NCBI GenBank assembly: GCA_025677815.1
Contig: JAIXMP010000008.1
Location: 930,001-994,000, forward strand
DNA: 64,000 nt
DNA from: Phascolomyces articulosus
Taxonomy: Eukaryota; Mucoromycota; Mucoromycetes; Mucorales; Lichtheimiaceae
Reading direction: 5' to 3'
Below the pieces are notes generated by a model. It was not told the origin of the DNA and did not search any database. It worked only from the letters and a program-made list of their open reading frames with translations. The translations under genes were made by a program, and so were the position numbers. Positions 36,297-53,370 of the stretch are shown here, piece after piece. The number at the start of each line of letters is the position of its first letter. Position 1 is the stretch's first letter.

Positions 36297-37233
36297 ATGA
36301 GTCATGTCAATGTAAAACTATTAACTCCTCCAGAACAATTTGGTATTGTTGAACCGGGAATTTATCGTTCAGATATGCTTCAACCACTCCATTTCCCATT
36401 CATCAAACAAATCAACTTCAAAACAGTCGTAATGCTAAGTCCTGAAATCCCAAACAGGGTCACGTCCAATTTAATGGAAGAAGGTGGAATGAAACTGGTT
36501 CGTCAATAACATTATTATTATTATTGTTTATTACTTCATTGCCTAAAGAAAGAAGAATGAATATAATAATAGACTGACACGAATAAATGATAATGTTAGG
36601 TTCATTTAGGCATGGCAACTTGGAAACCAACACAACCATCGACTTGGCGTCCAGTTTCGGAAGAACTAATTAAAGAAGGTCTTGAATTAATTCTTAATAG
36701 CGATACCCATCCTATTTTAATCATGTGCACGTACGCATCTATATTATAATACGTTGTCCTTCATTGATGAGAATGAGATATAATCAATTTTCTTAAACAA
36801 TTTTTTTTTATCTATTTTTTTATAGATCAGGTATCCATGAAACGGGTACACTTGTAGGATGCTTACGAAAATTAGAAGGCTGGAATTTTAGTTCAATTAT
36901 TACTGAGGTATATATATGAATGAACTGGGTAATGTCAATTTATTCATAGAAGTAATGTTTTTATTTTTTTAATTATTTAGTATCGCGCTTATGCAGGTAC
37001 CAAGGCACGATATGTCAATGAACAATTTATTGAGTTGTTTGATCTAGATCTTGTCACTTTGCCAGAAAATCTCCCAATTTGGTTGAAAGATCAACAAGAT
37101 ATGCTAGTAAGTAAAGTAACGATCTTTTTAGTATCATTTTTTTTTCATTTTCATTATTAATAATTTGGATGGGGTACCACTATAGGCTGAAGAACAGGCA
37201 GAACAAGAAGCTAAAATGTTAAAGCAGAATTAA
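36297..37233 (+). CDS. Siw14/Oca-family dual-specificity phosphatase-like protein, probably inactive
   Basis: Exons 36297-36497, 36600-36730, 36826-36907, 36981-37106 and 37186-37233 give 195 residues. Intron 1 uses the rare donor GTTCGT. The N-terminus follows the atypical cysteine phosphatase pattern of yeast Siw14 and the Oca proteins: PPEQFGIVEPGIYRSDMLQP, then INFKTVVMLSPE and a C-terminal YRAYAGTKARYVNEQFIELF. In active members the loop is C-x5-R; here it reads MCTSGIHETGTLVGCLRKLE, with Glu at the position of the phosphate-binding Arg, six after the Cys. Yeast Oca4 also lacks the Arg. The likely role is therefore scaffolding in an Oca-type complex; loss of activity is inferred, not shown. 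Confidence 0.85.
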
Positions 37234-37555
37234 TCAACCAGCTTTCGTTCTAGCACTATCCAAAAAAAAAAATGAAAAAGCGTCGATTATTACATCTTGT
37301 ACATAATATATCTATTAATCAACAATTGTATTATACATGTTTTTTTCCTTAACTTACATTTACAAAGCAAGCATTTTAGAAAATAAAAACATTTACCATG
37401 TTGATCGTTATCATATAAAACAATATTATTTAAGGAAAAGGAAAAACAAAATCATGTACTATTATTAACAAGGTTATACAATATTTCGTGATGGATGTAT
37501 GTCTACTAATCTTCTAATGAAGTTATCTCTCCTCCTCTTTCTATGGTCATATTCG
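37234..37555. terminator. Convergent 3' region
   Basis: 322 bp of AT-rich sequence between the stop codons of the phosphatase-like gene (plus) and carnitine acetyltransferase (minus). Nothing else recognised. Confidence 0.35.
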
Positions 37556-40091
37556 TTATTTGATCAAATACTTTTCAGCTACTTCGCCGAATTCATCCAA
37601 GATATCACTGACAACATTTCTAAATTCAGGAGTATCAGTTTCAGGGTATGAATTCCATGACGACATGCTTATACGAATACGTTCTTTATCGACAGCATAT
37701 GCGATGCCATAACCTTCTGGTACAACTGCACCAAATCCACCATAGCACAAATCACCAGGTGATACATTAGAAGTGGATAAAATCCAATATTGGGAGTTGA
37801 CATAGGATGGGTCTTGGAAGATAGCGGCAGCTTCAGAAGAAGCTTCTTCAGGAGTCATCATACATCTCAAACCGAGTAAATGACGATCTACACCCATACC
37901 ATTCACAGCAGCCTTCATATATTCCAAATGACTTCCAATGGCCTTATTCATCAAAGCCAATTTATCTTCCATCTAAAAATAAATCCACATGCGATAAGCA
38001 TTTTTTTTTTCATAAAAAATGGTATTGTCGAAGGATAATATTCACATCTCTCGTTCCTTTTGTTTTCTTTATCTTTACCTTGACACTATCATCTTCCCAA
38101 GCCTTCGTAAAAGCAACTGTATCGACCGACAATGTTCTAACAGTTTCTGTGCGCCCAGTAAGGAATTTGCGTGTGGATGCGGCTTCATATGTAGGTACAG
38201 ATTTGCCATGTTGACGGAAATAAGCCAATTGGAAAGCCATCTGCATCCAACCATCGGGGCTAACCTTGGCCTTTTTCATGAGGTTAGAACCGTAACCATG
38301 GTAATGCAAAAGAACACTGTCAATATCATTGATGAGTTTGGCGGCATTGGATTGAGCTGTCTTCAGGGCATCACTAATGGAAGGAGTAATATCCCAGCTT
38401 AACCAAGTTGGTGGTGCAGGAGCAGATACGTTGATATTGGATGATTCACCTTGTTCACTATAATTATTATAGATATTTGTGGTTAAATCATCTCATCTTA
38501 ATATACATATATTCAATAAGATTTGTTTTATATACCTTTTAATAATTTCACCAAACATGGTAAATGGAATAATCGCATCAGCTGGTGCATGCTATAATAA
38601 TGTAAATAAACCGATTAACTTACTATCTATTAAAATAATAACACCAAAAAAGTTTCGTGTAATAGCAATATATACCTCCCCATTAACACCAGCACGGCCG
38701 TTATTTTCCACAATAAATGACAATGCCTTATCAAACCAACGATTGCGACCTTCCGTTCCATGGAACATATTTCGATGCGCCTGATCGATATCCGAAGGGG
38801 CAGAATAATCATCTAAACTAATCACAAACAACGAAGTATCGATATCCTTCAAAGTGTTTGCATTTTTAGGGTTGGATTCCAATTGCTCACGAACGTTAGC
38901 CCAAGTATCACGGTGCTCTGTTGTCATAATGCCAACAGGAGGTTGCAATAATTCAGGTTGAACTTTATCCACTTGCTCAACAACACGACGTAATTGACTA
39001 TGTAACGTGAGAAATTTTCACTGGATCAGGGCTTTTTCTTAGGAAAAGATAGATAATTTCATTTGTAATGCATAAAATAAATACATACCTTGTCATTGCC
39101 TTATCCGAAAGAACTTGACCTTCGGCATCAAATACGGGAACTGAAAAAATTTGATCCTTATAAATAACGGTAATATGTTTAGCAGTTGCTGGCCAACTTG
39201 TCACAATTTTATCACGAGGATTAGCAGCAATGCGACTAGCTCCAAACATCTTCTTGAGTTGGTTCATACAGAATGGACCTGAGCGTGAGACATCAGGTGT
39301 GATTTCCTCACTTTCCAAAAATGAAACCAAATTCATACGTTATTATCATTACTATCATTAATATCACGATAAACTATGTGAAAAAAATAAAATAAAAATT
39401 AAACTCACTTGTTTACTTTGTTGGAATAATTAATGAGACTGACTGCAATATTTGCGGCACGTTGTAATTGAGGTTCACTAGCTTTTCCAGGTGCAACACC
39501 TTGGGCAAGTCCTTGTGGAGGATCTTGAAATTGGTTCCACCAATTCACGTTGATCAATGTGGGGATACGATATTCAAGATATCCTTTGTTAAGCCATAAC
39601 TCATCAAGCCATGAGACACCTTTAGGAGTTTCTTGCTTATCCAAGGCTTGAAGTCGTTCTTGTAATTTTGGTCCAAGACCATCTTTATTGATGAACTGAT
39701 CAACTTTTTGACTCACTTTCGCATGTTCAGCGGAGCTTAAGAGTGGTAAGAGGCTTCTTTTATAACGTTCGGCGGTTCCTTTTAATTCTGGAATAGGAAG
39801 ACGTGGGAGTTTGGATTGGTTCGAGAATGTTTTGGGTTGTTTTTCAGTAGCAGTGTTCAACGCGCGTCTAACACCTTGAATGTGATATAGCAATGGCCTG
39901 GTTATTTAGTTTTTTAAAAAAAGAAGATTTTTTTACTGTCAGTTTCTATTTTTACTCTTTTTTCAAAAAACCGGTCTAAGTTACTTGTAGTATACAAAGT
40001 AAGCCCTATTATTTTACCGTTTGGCAGTGAAAGCGGCATTAGGATAACGAGCGCCGATAGCTTGACTCGATGTTCGAAGAAGAAGTGCCAT
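37556..40091 (-). CDS. CAT2: Carnitine O-acetyltransferase
   Basis: Exons 40018-40091, 39409-39897, 39089-39310, 38676-38997, 38536-38591, 38079-38457 and 37556-37972 give 652 residues (yeast Cat2 has 670). It moves acetyl groups between CoA and carnitine for transport between peroxisome, cytosol and mitochondrion. Family features: LPRLPIPELKGTAERYKRSL at the start, EYRIPTLINVNWWNQFQDPP, SGPFCMNQLKKMFGASRIA, the catalytic His in GVNGEHAPADA (the exon junction falls between Glu and His), LLHYHGYGSNLMKKAKVSPD and the carnitine-site region QLAYFRQHGKSVPTYEAAST. The first 24 residues (MALLLRTSSQAIGARYP) resemble a mitochondrial presequence. The C-terminus ends YLIK, with no SKL-type peroxisomal signal, unlike yeast Cat2. 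Confidence 0.93.
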
Positions 40092-40962
40092 AGGTATAAA
40101 AAAACAACCGTTTTGTTGTTGTTTGAAGTTTTGAAAGAAAGAAGAGAGAAAAGGAGGAACGTAAGACAAAGAATCGAAGACCGAGGGAAAAAAATATCGC
40201 TTTTTAATCAAGCATGTGATTCAGAAGATTCCCCGCATTATGGCTGTTTCACTATTTACTCCTGCAACAAGTGTCGCACAAGATTTAACCCACGTAAGTT
40301 TCTTTCAGCGTAGTTACTTTTTTTCGCGCAGAGTGCGATTTCAGGTACCAAAAAAATACTATGATTACTATATTAAAGATTAGATATGTACGAATTATAC
40401 GTGTCGAAATTGTATAAACTGGTATGAGATTTAATGCTATAATTCATATGAAAATATTGTTAAATTATTTTGCTCTGGTGGCAATATTCAGGGTTAACTA
40501 CGATGATTTAAAGCATTGATTACAATAAATCACTAGTAAAATCCATCATTTGATTTTATTACTTATATATTCAAAGAGTATACACCATAGTTATAAAATT
40601 GGACTATAATTCTATGGTTACGTCCGGATCAGGTTAATCGACTAGGTTAAATATTAAATATAGATATCTTGGAATATACAACCGCGGACCGGACACTTTT
40701 TTTTGTCTAATCCGTCAAACTCAAAGCTCATAAAGAGATCCGGATCAAGTTTTATGTTTCCTTTTTCATCTTCATATTGAACAGCAAGGGAGAAAAAAAT
40801 AATCTTTCAAATGACATTATATATAGCAAATAATAATAATAATATATCTGGGTGAACCAATAATGTGTAGTAGGTAAATGCAAAAATGTGTTGTGATGTG
40901 ATCGTTTTTATTGTTGTTATTATTATATTTACAGTTGATAAGAAAAAATAGATGAATTATTA
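40092..40962. other. Intergenic region between CAT2 and RPC2
   Basis: 871 bp: CAT2 promoter on the left, 3' region of the Pol III subunit gene on the right. An ATG at about 40240 opens an 18-codon frame ending in a good donor (CAC then GTAAGT), but no following exon could be found. The rest is AT-rich; a TTATTATT-type repeat lies near 40910-40930. Confidence 0.4.
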
Positions 40963-45770
<4,808 letters not shown>

Positions 45771-46024
45771 TTTAAGTTTGATAGAAAAAAAAAAGACGAG
45801 AGAAAAAGAGCAACCCTAATTGAAATATTTCAGCCACCGTCAATAAGCTTTTATAATATTTCCAAATTTAGCACTTCGCAACTCGATCTCATTTTCCATT
45901 CCAAAAACAATTACACGCAAAAAAAATATAAAGTTTTATTTCAATGTACAATACTAGCAATATAGAGGAGTGGGAAAGGGGGAGGATAAAATTCACTAGT
46001 TTTATTTTATCGATTGCTTTATAT

Positions 46025-46634
46025 TTAATGGTTTTCCCAATAACCATAATGGTCAGCCAAAACTTCGTCATATAATTCTGGGAATGGACCGATCACGTTG
46101 GCCTTTCTTGAACCACGGGAGAAAACTTCGCGACATGTCAATTCCATCTTGGGACATTCCTTACTGTCCTTGGTCAATGGTTCCAATTCAGCGCCAGGCA
46201 TAGCATAGACGATAGTACCAATATTAGCCCAGTAGCAAGCTCCACTGCACATAACACAGGGTTCAACACTTGTATAAAGAGTGCACTTTCTCAAAAATTC
46301 AGGTTTGAAGTTGAGAGCTACGAGATATATAAATGATGATTTTGATTAATATAGCTATCGCATACCTTTGTTGGAATCTATTTCATTAAAATAAAAAAGA
46401 GTAAATTGACAATGGACTGTGTACGTTACCAGCGACACGAGCAAGTTCACTCTCGGCATGAAACACGGGACCAAAGTTACCGTGCTGTAATAATACTTTG
46501 CCGGTAGCGTCTTCTACCAAAATTGAACCGAAAGGATGGTAATCCATTGATCTAGCGCGCTTGGCAACTTGAATACATTCACGAAGATATTCAAGCATCT
46601 TTTCATGACTGGCAGGTGCAGGTGTGGTTGACAT
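46025..46634 (-). CDS. Zinc-dependent nucleobase/nucleoside deaminase (guanine deaminase-like)
   Basis: Exons 46430-46634 and 46025-46317 give 165 residues. The cytidine/deoxycytidylate deaminase fold binds zinc through H[AC]E and PCxxC; here these read GPVFHAESELARVA and TSVEPCVMCSGACYWANIGT. The arrangement and ending (EVLADHYGYWENH) resemble bacterial-type guanine deaminase and the fungal deaminases related to TadA rather than cytidine deaminase. The exact base is not determined. The ATG at 46634 was preferred over one 20 codons upstream because the extra residues are low-complexity Lys/Thr from a GTTTTT repeat. Confidence 0.85.
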
Positions 46635-49531
46635 TTTTGTTTTTGTTTTTGTTTTTGAGTAGTTGTAAATCGAAGAGAAAAGAACAATATACAAGGGAGA
46701 AATCTTTTATATAATTTTTCGCACGCAAATCTGTGGCCCAAAAACCAAAAGTATAAGTGTAACTGAAATCCAAGATAGCCCAGGGTATAATTTTTTTGGG
46801 TTCGTCATATGACCTCATAGACCAAAATTCATTTGGGCGGTTCAGATGCCCGCTTTTAGTACATGGTAAAGACTGGTAAAATAATGGGCTCCCAGTATTG
46901 TCAAGTCCGAATTTCAGATAAAAGAAGTATTGTTATCAAAACTGGTAATCTTATTACGTGTCAAAACTAATAAAAATGGATAATAAACGATCAGGTTACA
47001 CAAACAAAGCATTTCGCACATTTAGCAGCACATCAAATATTTTGTCTGTTAGCTGTATTATTATCAAGCCAAGGAAGAATCGAAATTACAAGATGATGTT
47101 CTCCGTCTCCTCGGTCAAGGTCGTTGTTGTTGTACGTTGTATTCTTTGATCTTGTTCTTTGGTATGTATATTAAACAGAAAAAATTAGTCATCAAAAAAA
47201 ATTTGTCGACTGTTTTATTCTTTTACATATGGCTGCTGAATTTTTCATCTTCAGTGCAGTGACGTCAAGAATTTGCTCTGTGCATGACCCTTCTCCTCTA
47301 AGATATTCGTAAATACAGTTATAAATATATAATGCATCCCTCGTTCTGGATCTTTTCTCTTTATTTTTTTTTATAATTTTGGCTAAAATGATAAAGGTCA
47401 AATCAAATGAAATAACTGGCGGAATAGCACGTAAATAATCCAAATCAATGAACGAAGAAGTCCCGACAAGAAAGAATTGAGAATTTAAGTTCTTCATACA
47501 AAACCACGACTACCAAACATTGACTTAATATTATTGTGTCTGAGGATTAAAAGCTATATGCACCATACAAATGTATAACAGCAGCTTTAAGTTTTTTTGG
47601 GTATATATTTTTGTTATATATCATCATGCCTCCTTCTTTGTCAAGTACATTGATTATTTAGAGACATTTATATTATTACATTTTACTAATACTTTCTGCG
47701 GGTTTCAGTGGATAATTACATACGCATTGATTGTTTCTATCACAGACGATTGCAATTATTATCCGTTACTATGTAATACTTTACGACTGGTCATTAACTT
47801 TCTTGCTATATTATTTGCTTGAAAGAGGAATATCATGAGTTCATCACTCTTATATCCCAGCTGCTCGCCGCATTAGGCTATTCCATTCTTGAAATACTGC
47901 ATGCAGAGTATTTATAATAGCGACCTTTTAGCAGGCATCACAATTTCGACTACTTCATGGTATTTCTATAAACAATAAACTCGATTTTCTTTTTGGATTA
48001 TCGTCATCTTTATTGCTATTCTCAGATCAAGGGTAGTACACTTAGAAAGTCTTTCATTTGTTTCTCAAAAGTATAACTTATATGTATATGAAATATGATC
48101 ACACTCTTTTTCAGTGCGATTGATCTTATATATGACTTGTTCATGTGGATTTAATAACTAATTATTTGCTCATTCTTACTTACCATGATTTTAGACGTTT
48201 ACAGTTTGTGAATATAAGTTACTGCAGAAAAATCTAGATTTTGACAATAATGCTCAGTCTGTTTGATATGTTTGTATACTGTATAATTAAATTATACACG
48301 TCATTATTAACAACATATTTCTTACTATTGTATGCAGGAATGGGTTACTTGTATTCTCTACCGCAGGCATTAGCATGATTAATCTTTATATTACAGCTTA
48401 CCTTTTAGTTTATCAATACTACATATGTACTTGTAAAAATGTAATCTACATTTATTATTATTACTTGTCTCATACTTATAGGAAGGTGTGCATGTGATAT
48501 ACAGCTTACACTGTAGAAAACTAAAAAAAAAAAAAGCGAGGCTACGCATGCAGCTAAACCGACAATTACCACTTTAGTGACTAACTTATGCATACATTGA
48601 CTACTGTAATTCTTTGCTAATTGACCAATTACAAAATTTCTCTACAGTCAAGTGAACATAGTGCTGAAATTAGATCATGGAGGACAGGTGTAGCGGAATT
48701 GCTCAACAACCGAGCAAAACATAGCTAACAAGGCGAAGCCACTCATGATATAGTCGTATCTATGCCATGGATCATTATGATCACCGTAGGGCAAAGATCC
48801 ATGTTACTAAGATCAACATTTCGATATCGTCAAAGTCCCCGAAGCCATTAGTATTGTAGTATACACCCTTTTTCTTAAATTCGGAGAGCTTGATTTCGTT
48901 AGGTATAAATTTTTGTGTCGCTATGTTCATTCAATCAATTCCCGATTGCTTCCTTATTATCAATGTTGATCAATTCATTGACCCTTTCAACACAACGTGT
49001 AAGATGATTATATACTACATGTTATTTATATAATTACTTGAATGGTACGATAAATTGGACAAATGTATCCTAGTTGATAACTCGGTTAAGCATCGGATCT
49101 TATACTGTAAATAGAATGTTACATAGCTTTTTTTATCTTACATAAATTTCTGCATATTTTTAAATAGAAGCTACATTATATACACATCAGAAAAACACTC
49201 TCTTTTTTCAATGGAATAAAATGATGCAACAAATTAATAATGCCAGTATCCCAAGATATGTATCCTTCCTTAAAAAAACAGTTGATAAACGGGTCGGGTT
49301 CCTGTGTAATTTCACAGAGAAAAGGGGGAAAGGTTGCATTGAGCTATAATTAAGAAAGCATTCCTGTTTTCTTATAAATAATGCAGAAACATGCTTACAA
49401 GTTGCATAATAATATTGGATATTATGTATATATTTATAAAATAGTTTTTTTAAAGTTTATGCATATATTTTTCCATCATACCTCAATATCCATTTTTCAC
49501 TCCTTTTTCCCATTATCTTTCAAAAATATCT
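46635..49531. other. 2.9-kb gene-poor stretch with decayed coding-like pieces
   Basis: No intact gene. Several short stretches have codon content unlike the AT-rich background but are broken by stops and frame changes: plus strand 47818-47916 (containing LISQLLAALGYSILEILH), plus strand near 47076-47190 (KEESKLQDDVLRLLGQGR), and minus-strand pieces at 48675-49000. I recognise no family. They may be relics of one or more genes or of a mobile element. The last 300 bases are the NCS1 promoter, with a TATA-like TATATATTTATAAAA near 49426-49440. Confidence 0.4.
48675..49000 (-). pseudogene. Possible decayed gene fragment, unknown family
   Basis: On the minus strand three pieces in different frames read like protein: CVERVNELINIDNKEAIGN near 48938-48990, KFIPNEIKLSEFKKKG with GFGDFDDIEMLI at about 48800-48912, and DPWHRYDYIMSGF with FALLAMFCSVVEQFRY at 48675-48790. 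Stops and shifts separate them, and no set of splice sites joins them convincingly. GC content is higher than the surroundings. It could also be a rapidly evolving multi-exon gene that I failed to splice. Confidence 0.25.
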
Positions 49532-51326
49532 ATGACCAATCACCTAATTCTTATTGAAAAAGAACAGCCAGTAAATTTAGGTGATCAAACATTATTTGAA
49601 GAAGATGCAAGAAATAAAACAAAGGCCGACCATGTTGATAGTAGTATCACAACCTCTATCTCTAAAAAATCAATAAAGGAAAGGCGGTTTTTTTCTTTAC
49701 CAAAAGTAGAACGACAAGGTATTCAACCTGTGCCTGAAGATGAACGCCCTCATACAAGAAAAGTGGATAACTTTACATTATGGTTTAGTATTAATACAAA
49801 CTGGATTCCTCTCTCCCTTGGCATGCTTGCTACACAAATTTATCACATAAACTTTTGGCAGGGACTAGTATGTATCATTCTTGCTAATATGATTGTAGCT
49901 ATCCCAGGCAAGTGTTTGCTAAGAATAAGGAGAGAAGAAGAACAAGTAAATATGTTGTTTAAAAGGGAACAACGGTGACTGTATATAAAAATTGAAAGTT
50001 AATGATGTATAATAACTTTAAACTTAATATAGGAGCAATATTTACAACTTTTGGTTCACAATATGGTTTGCGACAAATTGTTATTACACGATATAGTTAT
50101 GGCCTTATACCTTGTCACATTTTAACTTCTCTCAATATTATTGCTTTTATTGGATGGGGAGTTATTGACACCATTCTCGGAGCGCAATTACTTGCTTCGA
50201 TCCAGTTACATAATAATGTAACAGTGAACTTTCCATTATGGGTAGCTGTTCTTGTTATTATTGTGGGTACTTTAGTAATCACCATTTTTGGTTATCATAT
50301 GCTTCACTTTTTTGAACGGTGGACGTGGCTTCCTTTATGGATCATGTTTTTTATTATACTTGGTTTGAGTGTACACCACATTGATCTTTCGGCAACAAGT
50401 AGTAACACAGCCGAGGATATAGGTGATGTTATTTCATTTTTTACGACAATGGCATCAGCATTTCCAATATGGGTGCAATGCGCTGCAGATTTTACAGTAA
50501 AACAGGTTCGTTGTTAGTTTACAGATTTTGTCTTTCCCACCAGCGCCAAAAGAAGAAAAATAAAGATCTGTTCATCCAAATTTACATGGATATTTTTATG
50601 TAGCCAGCGAACTCGAATCGGTTATTGATAGCCGTTTTAAACTACTTTGGCGCGATTATTCCAACCATTTTACTTGAAATATTTGGTCTTGCCCTTGGGA
50701 CTGCCATAGCAGAGCCAACTCAAAACCCAACTTGGGAAGCAGCATACGATTCGGACAATGTCGGTGGGCTGGCCGCTGCCATACTTGAACCATTATCTGG
50801 ATTTGGGAAATTCTGCTTGGTCTTATCAGCATTTGGTATGATAGTTCATGTTGCCCCTAACAGTTATGGTTGTGCACTTCAGGTTCAATCACTTGTTCCT
50901 GGATTTTACAAGATCCCTATTTGGATATTTATTCTGGTAGTTACTACCATTATTGCCGTCGCTTCTATCGCCGGTTCGGAAAATTTGGCTTCGATAATAC
51001 AAACAGTGTTGCCACTTCAAGTTTACTATATCGGTCCTTATGTAACCGTGCTCCTAGTTGAACACTATGTATTTCGTCGTGGTCACTACCCTGTTGAAAT
51101 ATGGAATTCTCGAAAAGAGTTACCTATCGGATTGGCTGCTACATTTATAACCATGGGCGCCTACGGTATTGCATTTTTAGGTGCAAACCAGAGTTGGTTC
51201 AGTGGACCAGCAGCGAAACATATTAGTGATCATGGAGGCGAAATTGGATTATGGATAACGTTTGTTTTTGCGGTATTCTTTTATCCACCGGCCCGATATA
51301 TTGAGAAACGAATCTTTGGTCGATAA
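49532..51326 (+). CDS. NCS1-family purine/cytosine permease
   Basis: Exons 49532-49907, 50033-50505 and 50604-51326 give 523 residues. NCS1 permeases (yeast Fcy2 group) import cytosine, adenine, guanine or related bases with protons across the plasma membrane. Family signs: a hydrophilic N-terminus of about 85 residues, NFTLWFSINTNWIPLSLGML in the first membrane segment, FGSQYGLRQIVITRYSYGL, NIIAFIGWGVIDTILGAQLL, and LSAFGMIVHVAPNSYGCALQ with ten or more hydrophobic segments overall. Intron 1 has a GC donor (GCAAGT) and intron 2 the rare GTTCGT; both keep the frame and the conserved residues. The transported base cannot be assigned. It is adjacent to, but well separated from, the deaminase gene, so a purine-salvage link is only suggestive. 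Confidence 0.88.
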
Positions 51327-52689
51327 TAATGGGAACGTAATGCTTATGATTATGTATATTATTACCCTTTGTGTATTTCATACATATATCATATAGTTAT
51401 ACTTGAATCTAACTATAATGCGTTGCTTTACCATGATATATATATAAAGAAAAAAGGCAGGTACAGTTCCTAACTAAAACCAAAAACACCTCATGCATTA
51501 TCACACTTTGGTTAGATTATTATATTTCATTGTAATAATGTAATCATCCTCACTATATCTTCCATGTAAAACAAAAATAGAAATATATGAATACAAATAA
51601 CTATATAAAAGCTATCAAGTAGCATTATCAAGACGAATATGTATATCACCATATATACGATTATCATTTAATATATTTTTATGTTCTTTTAATAAACAAT
51701 AGATCTTTAATTCTTATCTGACTATTAATGATCTGCTGCTTTAAAGTTATAAAGGAAGTGTATCCAGTCAATAAGGGAGAGGTTAACTCTATACTCCGTA
51801 AATTACTACAAAGACGGATGGTGCCGATGAACGATATTGAATATAAAGCTTCCCAAGTTGGATCGTGCACATTAATATGGCATGCACTGGAAATTGACGG
51901 GAAGTTCTGAGCGATCTCATTGGGTCTGTACTATTAAAAAAATATGACTCAATGTCCGATTATCAAGAGGTTGTGCTGTACATTGGTGGTACACATATAA
52001 CAAGTCTTACCTTTAAAAGGTAGACTTACTTCTTGATAACATTCTTCATGCTATAGTCATATACTTAAAATAATCTAATTTTATCAATTTGAATCATCTT
52101 AATTCTTTTTTATTATTTAAAGACAAGAAAAAAAGAATATCAATCCCAAAGATTCTGAAATCTATTTGCCAAGAAGAATGATTAAATTAAAGTGGAGCAA
52201 AAGAGAAATAAAAGATATGAAATGTTCTGTTCCAGGTAAAAACGGTTTTGTATTTGTAATCAACGCTATAATTATTGTAAACAAGAATATAAATTCAAAA
52301 GATTTACATTACCCCTCAACCCCTTTATAATAATAATACTTAAACACCCAATGTAAATAAACATTTAAGCTGATTGGTTCCATTTTTATATAGTAAATAA
52401 GTATATGGCCACATGTTCAAACCATATATAAAATGTGAAGAAAAAAAATAAATCAAGAAATCAAGATAAGAAATTTAGAAAATATATACAAAACTTGGAT
52501 TGTGTTCATGTTTATCATAGTAAAAATCATCATCACTCTAATAATAAAATAGAATTTGCTAAAGAGTATAAGTAGAAAAGAAGAAGAAAATCAAAAATAA
52601 ACCTCTTGTAAATGTTTGTGTGAAAGAATAAATATATGTGTGTACATTGAGTTAGAAAATGACGAAAGGGTCTATTTTTTTTATAATAA
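51327..52689. other. 1.4-kb intergenic region
   Basis: AT-rich; holds the 3' ends of the NCS1 gene (plus) and of the small hypothetical gene (minus). A TGACTCA occurs near 51943. An open frame near 51679-51910 (both strands) has no recognisable family and is probably chance. Confidence 0.4.
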
Positions 52690-53148
52690 TTATGATGCAC
52701 CAGCCATTGTCTTTCGACGCTTGGAAGGATCATTATCCATTAAATAGGATGTACTTGATGTAGATGTAGTAGTAGTAGAACATGATGCTCTCTTATTAAG
52801 CTCTCGTTGTGCTGCTGCTAATCGAAACGGATCTTCTGTAAAAGTTATTGCTTCTCGAGGTTGACGAAAAATGATTGAACTACCAACAGCATCACAATCA
52901 GCACTACAATGATAAGTGAGTTTTGGGTCACTTGAACGAGCACGAAATTCTTGAGTGTTGTTTGGTGTTTTTTCATTCACATGATGGTGGTATATTAATC
53001 CATGATCAAAAGCATTATGTAGTTGAGTACAATTATTTGAATTATTTGATAACAGAATCTTGGTCCCTTGTTGTTGAGAGGCCTGCCACGCTGTTGTATG
53101 TACATCAAATAAATAATGATCTCTTCTCCAGGTCGATTGTGTTTGCAT
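52690..53148 (-). CDS. Hypothetical protein
   Basis: A 152-codon intronless frame beginning MQTQSTWRRDHYLFDVHTTA. Composition is His/Asn/Gln/Ser-rich with a Thr/Ser tract (SCSTTTTSTSSTS) and a basic end DPSKRRKTMAG resembling a nuclear localisation signal. No known domain, signal peptide or membrane segment is seen. It has a TATA-like ATTATATAATTATATAAAG about 25 bases upstream of the ATG and a normal fungal start context, so it is probably a real, lineage-specific gene. Confidence 0.55.
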   Translation of the reverse strand: MQTQSTWRRDHYLFDVHTTAWQASQQQGTKILLSNNSNNCTQLHNAFDHGLIYHHHVNEKTPNNTQEFRARSSDPKLTYHCSADCDAVGSSIIFRQPREAITFTEDPFRLAAAQRELNKRASCSTTTTSTSSTSYLMDNDPSKRRKTMAGAS

Positions 53149-53370
53149 GGTGGATGTAATAATTCTGTTGTTATTATATAATTATATAAAGTTATAGTAT
53201 GTAAGTATAGAATATAATGAAATGAAAATGAAAAAAAAAAAGAAATGCAAAAATAATGAATGAAAAGAAAGAGAAGTGGAGAGAAGCGAGGGAAGGAGGT
53301 CTATTTAAGGAAGTTAAGGATTTTTTTAAACCGTTTTTTTTTTGTGCGTGTTATGTTTAAAAAGCCTTTT

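Noticed and set aside
40240..40300. ATG with 18 codons and a GTAAGT donor, possible first exon
   Set aside because: No downstream exon with protein-like content was found before the RPC2 3' end.
46634..46694. Upstream start for the deaminase
   Set aside because: Adds a low-complexity Lys/Thr stretch encoded by a GTTTTT repeat; the later ATG starts a normal protein.
51679..51910. Overlapping 60-codon frames on both strands
   Set aside because: No family features, no promoter, and both strands open in an AT-rich region suggests chance.
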